A program made the position numbers and the translations under genes. A stretch of DNA of 44,989 nt from Bacteroidales bacterium (GTDB taxonomy: Bacteria; Bacteroidota; Bacteroidia; Bacteroidales; Tenuifilaceae), in the NCBI GenBank assembly GCA_017454165.1, contig JAFTDN010000188.1:1-44989 (forward strand), written 5' to 3'. Under the pieces are notes generated by a model that was not told the DNA's origin, made no database searches, and saw only the letters and a program-made list of their open reading frames with translations. Shown one piece after another: positions 33,715-41,822 of the stretch; the first letter of the stretch is position 1; each line of letters starts with the position of its first letter.

Positions 33715-34870
33715 TGCCAAGCGGCCCGTTGTCCGCGAACAGCTCCACCAGCAGCGCATCGCTGGTGAGGTAGCCAGCGGGCGGAATCAGCAGCACATCG
33801 GCATTGCGGAGCACCAGCACCCCGCTGCGCAATAGGGGCGTGGCCTGCCCCTGCAAGCGCTGCCGCGCCTCCTTACCAAAGCGGAGCTCCACCTCGGCTA
33901 GGCTCACCCCCCATTTTGTGCGTAAACGTGTGAGCAACATCTCGTTGTACATGTCAGTGGGGCTGAGCACCTCGCGTTCTACGGCGGGCTGCCCGCAGCG
34001 CAGCCCATTGGCCCAAAGGCGCAGCGAGCGGCTGTTCCACTGCCGTGAGCGGCCATCGTAGGAGTGCGCTGCGGGGCCAAGCCCCAGATAGGGCCGATTG
34101 AGCCAGTAGCCGCTGTTGTGGCGCGACTCCATGCCAGGCAGCGCGAAGTTCGATATTTCATAATGCTCGAAGCCCGCCTGGGCTGTTAGCTGACGCAGCA
34201 GCTCGAACTGGGCCACGCTCTGCTCCTCGGCCACGGGCTGCACCTGTCCGCGCCGCACCTGCTGATGCAGGCGGGTGCGCTCCTCCACCGTCAGGTGGTA
34301 GCACGACAGGTGCTGCACGCCCAGCTGCAATGCGGCCTCCAACGTGTGCCGCCACGTGGCGGTAGTGGAGTCCGGCAGGCCGTAGATGAGGTCGATGCTG
34401 ATGTTGTCGAAGCCCTTGCGTTGCGCCATGCGCACAGCCTCAGCGGCGCGTTGCGCCGTATGCCGCCGCCCCAGCGCGGCCAGCTCGCCATCGTCCATCG
34501 ACTGCACCCCTAGGCTCAGCCGGTTGAAGCCCATGGCGCGGTAGCTGGACAGCAGCGCGGGGTGCAGGTCGTCGGGGTTGGCCTCCAGGGTGAGCTCGGC
34601 GTTGGGATGCACGGTGAACTCGGCCCGCACGGCATCAACCACCAGCGCGAGCTGCTCGGGGGGCAGCAGCGATGGCGTGCCGCCTCCCACATACACCGTG
34701 CACACCTGGGCGCTAGGCGCAAACCCACGGCGCTGCCGCATCTCATCAATCACCAAGGCCGCGTAGTCAGACATAAGGTCATGATTAGCAATTGAATAGA
34801 AGTCGCAATAGGCGCATTTGCTGCGGCAGAAAGGCACGTGGACGTATATGGAGATGGGCTGCAACGGCAT
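33707..34870 (-). CDS. hemW: HemW-like radical SAM heme chaperone
   Basis: Encodes 387 residues from ATG 34870 (MPLQPISIYVHVPFC). An upstream ATG at 34912 is less likely. It has the radical SAM C-x3-C-x2-C motif at Cys15/Cys19/Cys22 (CRSKCAYCDF), then VYVGGGTPSLL (~67), LTLEANPDDL (~93) and NRLSLGVQSMDDGELAALGRRH (~113-134). The motif HNSGYW (~233) is the HNxxYW heme-binding signature that separates HemW from the coproporphyrinogen oxidase HemN, and the HemW-type C-terminal domain follows. HemW binds heme and is thought to deliver it to respiratory proteins. It is divergent from rpiB. Its stop lies inside the right copy of the 97-bp repeat. Confidence 0.93.
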   Translation of the reverse strand: MPLQPISIYVHVPFCRSKCAYCDFYSIANHDLMSDYAALVIDEMRQRRGFAPSAQVCTVYVGGGTPSLLPPEQLALVVDAVRAEFTVHPNAELTLEANPDDLHPALLSSYRAMGFNRLSLGVQSMDDGELAALGRRHTAQRAAEAVRMAQRKGFDNISIDLIYGLPDSTTATWRHTLEAALQLGVQHLSCYHLTVEERTRLHQQVRRGQVQPVAEEQSVAQFELLRQLTAQAGFEHYEISNFALPGMESRHNSGYWLNRPYLGLGPAAHSYDGRSRQWNSRSLRLWANGLRCGQPAVEREVLSPTDMYNEMLLTRLRTKWGVSLAEVELRFGKEARQRLQGQATPLLRSGVLVLRNADVLLIPPAGYLTSDALLVELFADNGPLGIS

Positions 34871-34954
34871 GGGCGTGGGCTTCGGTGGCGCAAGGTAGGC
34901 ATAATTCCCCAAAATCTTGCCCCAGCAAATGCATCTCAGAGGCGATTTTCTGCG

Positions 34955-34962
34955 TACCTTTG
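34955..34962 (+). promoter_or_regulatory. Promoter -7 element of rpiB
   Basis: TACCTTTG fits TAnnTTTG and lies 25 bases before the rpiB ATG in the 117-bp gap to the divergent hemW. No convincing -33 element. Confidence 0.6.
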
Positions 34963-34987
34963 TGCCATACGATTAGCATAGCAGCCA

Positions 34988-35428
34988 ATGAACATGCCGA
35001 GCATAGCCCTAGCCGCCGACCATGCGGGATTCGAACTAAAGGAGCGCATAAAGACCTACCTAGAGCAGCGGGGCTACACCGTGGTGGACTATGGCACCCA
35101 CAGCTCCGACAGCGTTGATTACCCCGACTTTGCGCACCCATTGGCCCAGGCGGTGGAGGCCGGCCAGCAGCAGCTCGGCTTCCTGTTCTGCGGCAGCGCC
35201 AACGGCGTATCCATAGCGGCCAACAAGCACGCTGGCATACGCTGCGCCCTATGCTGGATGCCCGAGATTGCCCAGCTCGCCCGCCAGCACAACAACGCCA
35301 ACGTGTGCGCCATGCCTGCGAGGTATATATCTACAGATGAGGCTGTTGAGATTGCTAGGCAATTCCTGAGCACCGAGTTCGAGGGCGGACGGCACCAGCG
35401 GCGTGTAGAGAAAATAGCCATTTGCTAA
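34988..35428 (+). CDS. rpiB: Ribose-5-phosphate isomerase B
   Basis: Encodes 146 residues. It interconverts ribose 5-phosphate and ribulose 5-phosphate in the pentose phosphate pathway. Visible: substrate-binding start IALAADHAGFELKERI (~6-21), VDYGTHSSDSVDYPDFA (~33-49), the catalytic cysteine in LFCGSANGVSIAANK (Cys68), GIRCALCWMPEIAQLARQHNNANV (~83-106) and a basic C-terminus (GGRHQRRVEKI) that binds phosphate. The common GTGxG/GSGNG loop reads GSANG here. The gene is divergent from hemW with its own promoter and is followed by the deoxyhypusine-synthase-like gene after 59 bases. Confidence 0.95.
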   Translation: MNMPSIALAADHAGFELKERIKTYLEQRGYTVVDYGTHSSDSVDYPDFAHPLAQAVEAGQQQLGFLFCGSANGVSIAANKHAGIRCALCWMPEIAQLARQHNNANVCAMPARYISTDEAVEIARQFLSTEFEGGRHQRRVEKIAIC

Positions 35429-35487
35429 TGCAATGCGCATGTAATCAGGAAGTAAACTTAATGCACACATATTAACCCACAGACGAG

Positions 35488-36459
35488 ATGAAAGGACCCA
35501 TTTCTGAGTTTATCAACCACCACTACCGCCACTTCAACTCGGCGGCCCTGATGGATGCCGCCAAGGCGTTCGACAAACACCTGAACGAGGGCGGCAAGAT
35601 GATGCTGGCCATGGCCGGTGCCATGAGCACCGCCGAGCTGGGCCTGTCGCTGGCCGAGATGATCAGGCAGGATAAGTTCAGCATCGTGTGCTGCTCGGCC
35701 AACAACCTCGAGGAGGACATCATGAACCTTGTGGCCCACTCGCACTACAAGCGCGTACCCAACTACCGCGACCTCACCCCCGAGCAGGAGAAGGAGCTGC
35801 TCGATGGCCACATGAACCGCGTCACCGACACCTGCATCCCCGAGGAGGAGGCCTTCCGCCGCCTGGAGCACCACCTGGTTGATGTCTGGAACGACATGAA
35901 GGCCAAGGGCGAGCGCCTCTACCCCTGGGAGGTAATCTACCGCCTGCTGCGCAGCGGCGTGCTAGAGCAGTACTACGAGATTGACCCCAAGGACAGCTGG
36001 GTGTTGGCCGCCTGCCAGAAGAACATCCCCATAATTGTGCCCGCCTGGGAGGACTGCACCACCGCCAACATCTACACCGCCCACTGCATAAAGGGCGAGT
36101 TCGACCCGCTGATGATCAAGAACGGCGTGGAGACCATGATCTTCCTCACCGAGTGGTACCGAGCCAACTGCGGAGGCAAGGGCGTGGGCTTCTTCCAGAT
36201 TGGCGGCGGCACCGCTGGCGACTTCCCCATCTGTGTGGTGCCCATGATGGCGCAGGACCTGGAGTGGCCCGACGTGCCGCTATGGGCCTACTTCTGCCAA
36301 ATCAGCGACAGCACCACCAGCTACGGCTCCTACTCGGGCGCCGTGCCCAACGAGAAGATCACCTGGGGCAAGCTCGATGTGGACACGCCCAAGTTCATCG
36401 TCGAGAGCGACGCCACCATTGTGGCACCGCTGATATTTGCCTATGTATTAGGCTGGTAG
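35488..36459 (+). CDS. Deoxyhypusine synthase-like protein
   Basis: Encodes 323 residues of the deoxyhypusine synthase (DHS) fold family. Family marks: MMLAMAGAMSTAELGLSLAEM (~38-58), CCSANNLEEDIMNLVAHSHY (~68-87), RVTDTCIPEEEAFRRLE (~111), IPIIVPAWEDCTTANIYTAH (~176-195), GVGFFQIGGGTAGDFPICVVPM (~231-252) and the C-terminal VESDATIVAPLIFAYVLGW, matching the NAD-binding end of DHS. True DHS uses NAD and spermidine to modify eIF5A, which bacteria lack, and relies on a lysine in the GGGxxK segment. Here that stretch reads GGGTAGDF with no lysine. Relatives of this form occur widely in Bacteroidetes; the reaction is not certain, perhaps polyamine-related. Confidence 0.85.
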   Translation: MKGPISEFINHHYRHFNSAALMDAAKAFDKHLNEGGKMMLAMAGAMSTAELGLSLAEMIRQDKFSIVCCSANNLEEDIMNLVAHSHYKRVPNYRDLTPEQEKELLDGHMNRVTDTCIPEEEAFRRLEHHLVDVWNDMKAKGERLYPWEVIYRLLRSGVLEQYYEIDPKDSWVLAACQKNIPIIVPAWEDCTTANIYTAHCIKGEFDPLMIKNGVETMIFLTEWYRANCGGKGVGFFQIGGGTAGDFPICVVPMMAQDLEWPDVPLWAYFCQISDSTTSYGSYSGAVPNEKITWGKLDVDTPKFIVESDATIVAPLIFAYVLGW

Positions 36460-36492
36460 GCTGTACCCCCCCCATGCTATGGGGGCATAAAG

Positions 36493-36519
36493 AAGAGGCG
36501 GAGCAGTCCGCCTCTTTTT
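36493..36519. terminator. Terminator between the DHS-like gene and pyrE
   Basis: A 10-bp stem (AAGAGGCGGA / TCCGCCTCTT) with a 4-nt loop, followed by TTT on the plus strand. The minus strand continues CTTT, so it can act for both convergent genes. Confidence 0.85.
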
Positions 36520-36544
36520 GTTTGGGGCTGCGGGCGGGGCGGCA

Positions 36545-37171
36545 TCACCGCCCCCAGGTGGCGGGGCTGGTGCGCCACTGACGTAGCAGCTCGAGCTGCT
36601 CGGCCTTCACATAGCCCAGCGGCACAGCCTGATCGATGAGCTCGGTGTAGTTGGCCAACGTGTCGATGGCCACGCCTGCCTCGGTGAATGCCTTCACGGC
36701 CTGCGGGAACTGGTAGGTGAATATGGCCACAAGCCCCTGCACATCGCATCCCGCAGCGCGTAGAGCATCAACTGCCGCTAGGCTGCTCATGCCAGTGGAC
36801 ACCAAATCCTCCACCACCACCACGCGCTGGCCGGGGCTGTAGGCCCCCTCCACCTGATTGGCCATACCGTGCGATTTGGCCGCCGAGCGCACGTATATGA
36901 ACGGCAACCCCAGCCTATCGGCCACCAACATGCCGTGGGCAATGGCCCCAGTGGCCACGCCGGCCACCACCTCGGCCTGCGGGTAGCGCTCGCGGATGAG
37001 CTGCACAAAAGCGTTGGCTATGCCATTGCGAACCTCTGGAAACGACAGCGTTTGGCGGTTGTCGCAGTAGATGGGCGACCGCCAGCCCGAGGCCCATGTA
37101 AAAGGTTGCTCGGGGCGGAGCTTGATTGCGTTTATTTTGAGTAAATTTGCGACGATTGAATTTGCAGCCAT
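36545..37171 (-). CDS. pyrE: Orotate phosphoribosyltransferase
   Basis: Encodes 208 residues from ATG 37171 (MAANSIVANLLKINAIKL). An in-frame ATG at 37189 would add six residues. It joins orotate and PRPP to orotidine monophosphate in pyrimidine synthesis. Visible: FTWASGWRSPIYCDNR (~24-39), VAGVATGAIAHGMLVADRLGLPFIYVRSAAKSHG (~68-101) and the PRPP-binding motif VVVVEDLVSTGMSSLAAVDAL (~116-136). The start codon overlaps the NUDIX start codon on the other strand: CAT at 37169-37171 against ATG at 37170-37172. The pyrE promoter must therefore lie inside the NUDIX gene; I see no TAnnTTTG there. Confidence 0.95.
   Translation of the reverse strand: MAANSIVANLLKINAIKLRPEQPFTWASGWRSPIYCDNRQTLSFPEVRNGIANAFVQLIRERYPQAEVVAGVATGAIAHGMLVADRLGLPFIYVRSAAKSHGMANQVEGAYSPGQRVVVVEDLVSTGMSSLAAVDALRAAGCDVQGLVAIFTYQFPQAVKAFTEAGVAIDTLANYTELIDQAVPLGYVKAEQLELLRQWRTSPATWGR
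37142..37149 (+). promoter_or_regulatory. Promoter -7 element of the NUDIX-suf operon, inside pyrE
   Basis: TAAATTTG fits TAnnTTTG, 20 bases before the NUDIX ATG. A TTG at 37122-37124 is 17 bases upstream, close to the expected -33 spacing. The whole element is within the first codons of pyrE on the opposite strand. Confidence 0.6.
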
Positions 37172-37823
37172 GGCCGAACGGTTTAACATATACTATAGGG
37201 GCAGAAAACTGGTCATTACCAACAATATAGACCCATTGGAGGTGGCCGAATGCGGTGCATCGGTGCACCGCGATGTGAGGGTAAAGGACGCGTCAAAAAT
37301 ACTCCAATTATTTCTATCAGAGCAGACTCAGGGCGATATTTTTATGCAATGCTTTAAGCCATCGAAGGCCATGCTCAGCGCGATGATTGGCATTACCGTG
37401 GTGGACGCGGCAGGCGGATTGGTGCGCAACGAGCAGGGGCAAAACCTGCTCATCTACCGCAACGGCTTTTGGGATCTGCCCAAGGGCAAGATTGAGCCCG
37501 GCGAGAGCCGCAAGCTGGCCGCCATGCGCGAGGTGATGGAGGAAACGGGGCTGAAGAATCCGCAAATAGGGCCCCTCATCACCAGTACGCACCATATATA
37601 CAAGCAGGGGGGGCAGAGCTTCCTGAAACGCACCCACTGGTACGCCATGAGCAGCCATGGGCAGCAAAACCTCGTCCCGCAGACCGAAGAGGGCATTGAG
37701 CACGTCTGCTGGAAATCGGATAGCGAGATGCCCCCGCTCACAAGCAACCTCTACCGCAACATCGCCGAGGTGTACAGCAAAGCCCAGGCGCTGCTGCCCG
37801 TGTGGCATAGCACCGACAAATAG
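37170..37823 (+). CDS. NUDIX hydrolase
   Basis: Encodes 217 residues from ATG 37170 (MAERFNIYYRGRKL). The longer frame to 37071 is the shadow of pyrE. A ~65-residue N-terminal part of unknown function precedes the NUDIX domain. The NUDIX box is canonical: GKIEPGESRKLAAMREVMEE then TGL (~106-128), matching G-x5-E-x7-RE-U-x-EE-x-G-U, which binds Mg2+ and cleaves a nucleoside-diphosphate-linked bond. The substrate cannot be told. It heads the operon, with sufS only 9 bases after its stop. Confidence 0.9.
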   Translation: MAERFNIYYRGRKLVITNNIDPLEVAECGASVHRDVRVKDASKILQLFLSEQTQGDIFMQCFKPSKAMLSAMIGITVVDAAGGLVRNEQGQNLLIYRNGFWDLPKGKIEPGESRKLAAMREVMEETGLKNPQIGPLITSTHHIYKQGGQSFLKRTHWYAMSSHGQQNLVPQTEEGIEHVCWKSDSEMPPLTSNLYRNIAEVYSKAQALLPVWHSTDK

Positions 37824-37832
37824 GCCAACCCC

Positions 37833-39080
37833 ATGTTCACAGCCATCCAGCATAGCGTCAGCCCATTCGATGCGGAGCGTTTCCGCCGCGATTTCCCCAT
37901 ATTGCAGCGCGAGGTGTATGGGCGACCATTGGTGTATCTCGACAACGGCGCAACCACCCAAAAACCGCTGGCCGTGCTGCAAACCATAGAGCGCTTCTAC
38001 AACCAGATCAACGCCAACATACACCGCGGGGTGCACCGCCTGAGCGCCGAGAGCACCGAGGAGTACGAACGCGCCCGCACCACCGTGCAGCGCTACATCA
38101 ATGCCCAGCACCCGCACGAGGTGCTCTTCACCGCTGGGGCCACGGCTGGCATCAACATGGTGGCCAACGCCTTTGGCGATGCCTTTGTGCGTGAGGGCGA
38201 CGAGATTATCGTGAGCGAGATGGAGCACCACTCCAACCTGGTGCCCTGGCAGATGCTATGCCAGCGCAAGGGCGCACAGCTACGCGTGTGGCGTTTCGAT
38301 GAGCGGGGCGAGCTCAGCCTCGACCATTTGGCCGCGCTCATGGGGAAGCGCACCAAGCTGCTGGCCATCACCCATGTATCGAACACGCTGGGCACGGTGA
38401 ACCCCATAGCGCAAATCACGGCATTGGCCCACGTCCACGGCGTAGCCGTGATGGTTGATGGCGCCCAGGGCATAAAGCACGGCAAGGTTGATGTGCAGCA
38501 GTTGGATGCCGATTTCTACGCCTTTTCGGGCCATAAAATCTACGGTCCCACGGGTATAGGCGTACTATATGGTAAAGAACAGTGGCTCAGTAAGATGCCG
38601 CCTTGGCAGGGCGGCGGCGACATGGTGGCCACAGTTACCCTAGAGCGCACCACCTACAACGATCTCCCATTCAAATTCGAGGCAGGCACATCGAACTACA
38701 TCGGGGCTGCGGGGCTGGCCGCCGCGCTCGACTACTACAGCGCCGTGGGCATCGAGGCCGCCACGGCCTACGAGCACGAACTGCTGCAATATGCCACCCA
38801 GCAGCTGCAAGCAATTGACGGGCTGATGATTATAGGCAATGCCGATAGCAAGGCCGCCATCATCTCGTTCGTGCAGCAGGGCGTACACCCCTACGATACG
38901 GGCATGATTTTGGATAAGATGGGCGTGGCCGTGCGCACGGGCAACCACTGCACCCAGCCCACCGTTGACCACTTTGGGCTGCCCGGCACCGTGCGCGCCT
39001 CGTTCGCATTCTACAACACCCCAGCCGAGGTGGACTGCCTGGTTGAGGCCGTGCGCCGCGCCCGCCAGATGACCCTATAA
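37833..39080 (+). CDS. sufS: Cysteine desulfurase SufS
   Basis: Encodes 415 residues of the group II (SufS/CsdA) cysteine desulfurase family. The PLP enzyme takes sulfur from cysteine for Fe-S cluster assembly. Visible: VYLDNGATTQKPLAVL (~34-49), NIHRGVHRLSAEST (~63-76), EMEHHSNLVPWQ (~129), VDGAQGIKHG (~207), the PLP lysine in FSGHKIYGPTGIG (~230-242) and the persulfide cysteine in RTGNHCTQP (~Cys373). Its partner SufE is the next gene after 26 bases. The scaffold genes sufBCD are not in the window. Confidence 0.95.
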   Translation: MFTAIQHSVSPFDAERFRRDFPILQREVYGRPLVYLDNGATTQKPLAVLQTIERFYNQINANIHRGVHRLSAESTEEYERARTTVQRYINAQHPHEVLFTAGATAGINMVANAFGDAFVREGDEIIVSEMEHHSNLVPWQMLCQRKGAQLRVWRFDERGELSLDHLAALMGKRTKLLAITHVSNTLGTVNPIAQITALAHVHGVAVMVDGAQGIKHGKVDVQQLDADFYAFSGHKIYGPTGIGVLYGKEQWLSKMPPWQGGGDMVATVTLERTTYNDLPFKFEAGTSNYIGAAGLAAALDYYSAVGIEAATAYEHELLQYATQQLQAIDGLMIIGNADSKAAIISFVQQGVHPYDTGMILDKMGVAVRTGNHCTQPTVDHFGLPGTVRASFAFYNTPAEVDCLVEAVRRARQMTL

Positions 39081-39106
39081 AATCAAAACCAGCAATACAC
39101 AACACA

Positions 39107-39532
39107 ATGAGCATAAACGACATACAGGACTGCATTGTTGATGAGTTCGGAATATTCGACAACTGGATGGACCGCTACCAGCAGCTCATCGACATGGGAC
39201 GCGAGCTGCGCCCCATCGACTCCGGACACCGCACCGACCAATACCTGATTCAGGGCTGCCAGAGCAAGGTGTGGCTCGATGCCGAGCTCAGCCCCGAAGG
39301 CACAGTGCTATTCAGCGCCGACAGCGATGCCATAATCACCAAAGGTATTGTGGCGCTGCTGATTAGGGTGCTGTCGGGGCAAAAACCGCAGGACATACTC
39401 AACGCCGAGCTCTACTTTATCGACCGCATCGGGCTGCGCGAAAACCTATCGCCCACCCGTAGCAACGGCCTGCTGGCCATGGTGAAGCAGATGCGCATGT
39501 ACGCCATGGCCTTTCAGGCCAAGATGCAGTAA
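39107..39532 (+). CDS. sufE: SufE-family sulfur acceptor
   Basis: Encodes 141 residues. SufE takes the persulfide from SufS and passes it on to the SufBCD scaffold. The acceptor cysteine is Cys51 in LIQGCQSKVW, the family signature. Other marks are FDNWMDRYQQLIDMGREL (~17-34) and SDAIITKGIVALLIRVLSG (~73-91). It lies 26 bases after sufS and 11 before the SufT-like gene. Confidence 0.94.
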   Translation: MSINDIQDCIVDEFGIFDNWMDRYQQLIDMGRELRPIDSGHRTDQYLIQGCQSKVWLDAELSPEGTVLFSADSDAIITKGIVALLIRVLSGQKPQDILNAELYFIDRIGLRENLSPTRSNGLLAMVKQMRMYAMAFQAKMQ

Positions 39533-39543
39533 TATGTAAATAT

Positions 39544-39879
39544 ATGAATATGAGTGATATTGATAAACGCGATGAGCTGGCCATCCAAACCGACATTGTG
39601 GAGGCGCTCAAAAGCGTATATGACCCCGAAATACCCGTAAATATTTATGACCTGGGGCTTATATACGAAGTGGACGTGGATGATGAGCGCCGTGTTGGCA
39701 TCACCATGACCTTCACCGCCCCCAACTGCCCCATGGCCGACGAGGTGGTGGCCGAGGTGAAACGCAAAATACTCGACATTGAGGGAGTTTCGGGATGCGA
39801 CATCAACCTCACCTTCGACCCGCCCTGGACCCGCGACCGCATGACCGAGGCCGCCCAGCTCGAACTTGGCTTTTTATAG
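39544..39879 (+). CDS. MIP18/DUF59-family Fe-S assembly protein (SufT-like)
   Basis: Encodes 111 residues (ATG 39544; a second ATG at 39550 is also possible). The family signature is clear: SVYDPEIPVNIYDLGLIYEV (~25-44), MTFTAPNCPMADEVVAEV (~57-74) with the conserved Cys, and INLTFDPPWTRDRMTEAA (~87-104). Relatives (SufT, PaaD-like, eukaryotic MIP18) help mature Fe-S proteins. The position right after sufS-sufE supports this. Confidence 0.92.
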   Translation: MNMSDIDKRDELAIQTDIVEALKSVYDPEIPVNIYDLGLIYEVDVDDERRVGITMTFTAPNCPMADEVVAEVKRKILDIEGVSGCDINLTFDPPWTRDRMTEAAQLELGFL

Positions 39880-39909
39880 ATGCAAACACCTTATGCATAG
39901 CCGTTTGCA

Positions 39910-41811
39910 ATGAGCGAAAACTATCCCCTGCTGAGCAAACTCGACTCGCCCGCCGACCTGCGCCTGCTGCCCGCCGACCAGCTGCCCGCGTTGGCCGATG
40001 AGCTGCGCCGCTATATAATAGAGGTGGTGTCGGCGCGGCCTGGGCATCTGGGCGCAAGCCTTGGGGTGGTGGAGCTCGCAGTGGCCTTGCACTACGTGTT
40101 CGACACGCCCAACGACCGACTAGTGTGGGACGTGGGACATCAGGCCTATGCCCACAAGATACTCACCGGGCGCCGCGAGCAGTTCCGCACCAACCGCCAG
40201 TATAAGGGTTTGAGCGGATTTCCGCGCCGCAGCGAAAGCCCCTACGATGCCTTTGGTACGGGGCATTCGTCCACCTCAATATCAGCAGCCCTGGGCATGA
40301 GCCTGGCCGCCGCCCATCAGGGGCAGCAGCGCACCTGCGTGGCGGTGATTGGCGACGGTGCGCTCACCGGCGGAATGGCCTTCGAGGGGCTGAATCACGG
40401 CGGCAGCCTCAAGTCGAACCTGCTCGTAATACTCAACGACAACAATATCTCCATCGACCCCAGCGTGGGCGGCCTCAAGGAGTATCTGCTCGACATCACC
40501 ACCTCGCGCACCTACAACCGCCTAAAAGACGAGGCGTGGGACTTTTTGGGGCGCCTCGACCGTATTGCGCCGCGCACCCGCGCCGCCGTGCAGAAGATCG
40601 ACAACGCGGTGAAATCGGCCCTGCTCAAGCAGAGCAACATGTTCGAATCGATGGGCTTCCGCTACTTTGGGCCAATCGATGGCCACGATGTGCAGCACCT
40701 CACCCAGGTGCTATCGGATCTGAAGCAGATTAGCGGCCCCAAGTTTCTGCACGTGCACACCGTGAAGGGCAAGGGCTACACGCCTGCCGAGCTCAACCAA
40801 ACGGCGTTCCACGCCCCGGGGCTGTTCGATGTGGGCACAGGGCAACGCCTATCGAGTGCACCGTCCGAATTGCAACCGCCTTTGTATCAGGATGTTTTTG
40901 GTGAAACGTTGGTGGAGCTGGCGCGGCAAGACGAGCGTGTGCTGGGCATAACGCCCGCCATGGCCAGCGGCTGCTCCATGACCAAGCTCATGGAGGCTAT
41001 GCCCCATCGAGCCTACGATGTGGGCATAGCTGAGCAGCACGCCGTTACGCTCTCGGCGGGGCTGGCCGCCGATGGCATGGTGCCGTTCTGCAACATCTAC
41101 TCCACGTTCATGCAACGCGCATTTGACCAGGTGATTCACGATGTGGCCCTGCAGCAGCTCCACGTGGTGTTCTGCCTCGACCGTGGCGGGCTTGTGGGCG
41201 ACGACGGCCCCACGCATCACGGCGCATTCGACCTGGCCTACATGCGTATGATACCCAACATGGTGGTGGCCGCCCCCATGGACGAGGTGGAGCTGCGCAA
41301 CATGATGTACACCGCGCTAACCACGGTCAATGGGCCGTTCTGCATACGCTACCCTCGGGGGCGTGGTGTTACGCCCGATTGGCGCAGACCAATGGAGCCC
41401 ATAGAGATAGGTAGGGCGCAGCGGTTGCGTTCGGGAGACGATGTGGCCATCCTTAGCATTGGCATCGCTGCCCACGCAGCCATTGATGCCGCTAAACGGC
41501 TGTCGGATAGCGGAGTAGAGGCCACCGTGGTGGACATGCGCTTTGTGAAACCACTTGACGAAACGCTGCTAACCTGCATAGCCCAGCGCTTTCGGCGCAT
41601 AGTAACCGTGGAGGACGGCTGCTTGGTGGGCGGATTCGGTAGCGCGGTGCTTGAGTGGATGGCCGACAGCGGCTATAGCCCGCGAATAGTGCGTTTGGGT
41701 ATCCCCGACCGCTTTGTGGAGCATGGCCCGCAGGCGCAGCTTTATGCCGATTGCGGATATAGCGCAGGTGATATATACGACGCTGTAGTTCAGATGATTG
41801 ACGACAAATAA
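39910..41811 (+). CDS. dxs: 1-deoxy-D-xylulose-5-phosphate synthase
   Basis: Encodes 633 residues. This thiamine-diphosphate enzyme condenses pyruvate and glyceraldehyde 3-phosphate, the first step of the MEP isoprenoid pathway. Visible: GHLGASLGVVELAVALHYVFD (~42-62), WDVGHQAYAHKILTGRR (~70), the ThDP/Mg motif GDGALTGGMAFEGLNHG then NLLVILNDN (~148-178), HVHTVKGKGYTPAE, the Glu in DVGIAEQHAVTLSAGLA (~371), DRGGLVGDDGPTHHGAFDL (~425) and RYPRGRG. It begins 30 bases after the SufT-like gene. The last MEP enzymes IspG and IspH are Fe-S proteins, a possible reason for the grouping. Confidence 0.97.
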   Translation: MSENYPLLSKLDSPADLRLLPADQLPALADELRRYIIEVVSARPGHLGASLGVVELAVALHYVFDTPNDRLVWDVGHQAYAHKILTGRREQFRTNRQYKGLSGFPRRSESPYDAFGTGHSSTSISAALGMSLAAAHQGQQRTCVAVIGDGALTGGMAFEGLNHGGSLKSNLLVILNDNNISIDPSVGGLKEYLLDITTSRTYNRLKDEAWDFLGRLDRIAPRTRAAVQKIDNAVKSALLKQSNMFESMGFRYFGPIDGHDVQHLTQVLSDLKQISGPKFLHVHTVKGKGYTPAELNQTAFHAPGLFDVGTGQRLSSAPSELQPPLYQDVFGETLVELARQDERVLGITPAMASGCSMTKLMEAMPHRAYDVGIAEQHAVTLSAGLAADGMVPFCNIYSTFMQRAFDQVIHDVALQQLHVVFCLDRGGLVGDDGPTHHGAFDLAYMRMIPNMVVAAPMDEVELRNMMYTALTTVNGPFCIRYPRGRGVTPDWRRPMEPIEIGRAQRLRSGDDVAILSIGIAAHAAIDAAKRLSDSGVEATVVDMRFVKPLDETLLTCIAQRFRRIVTVEDGCLVGGFGSAVLEWMADSGYSPRIVRLGIPDRFVEHGPQAQLYADCGYSAGDIYDAVVQMIDDK

Positions 41812-41822
41812 ACATAACCCCA

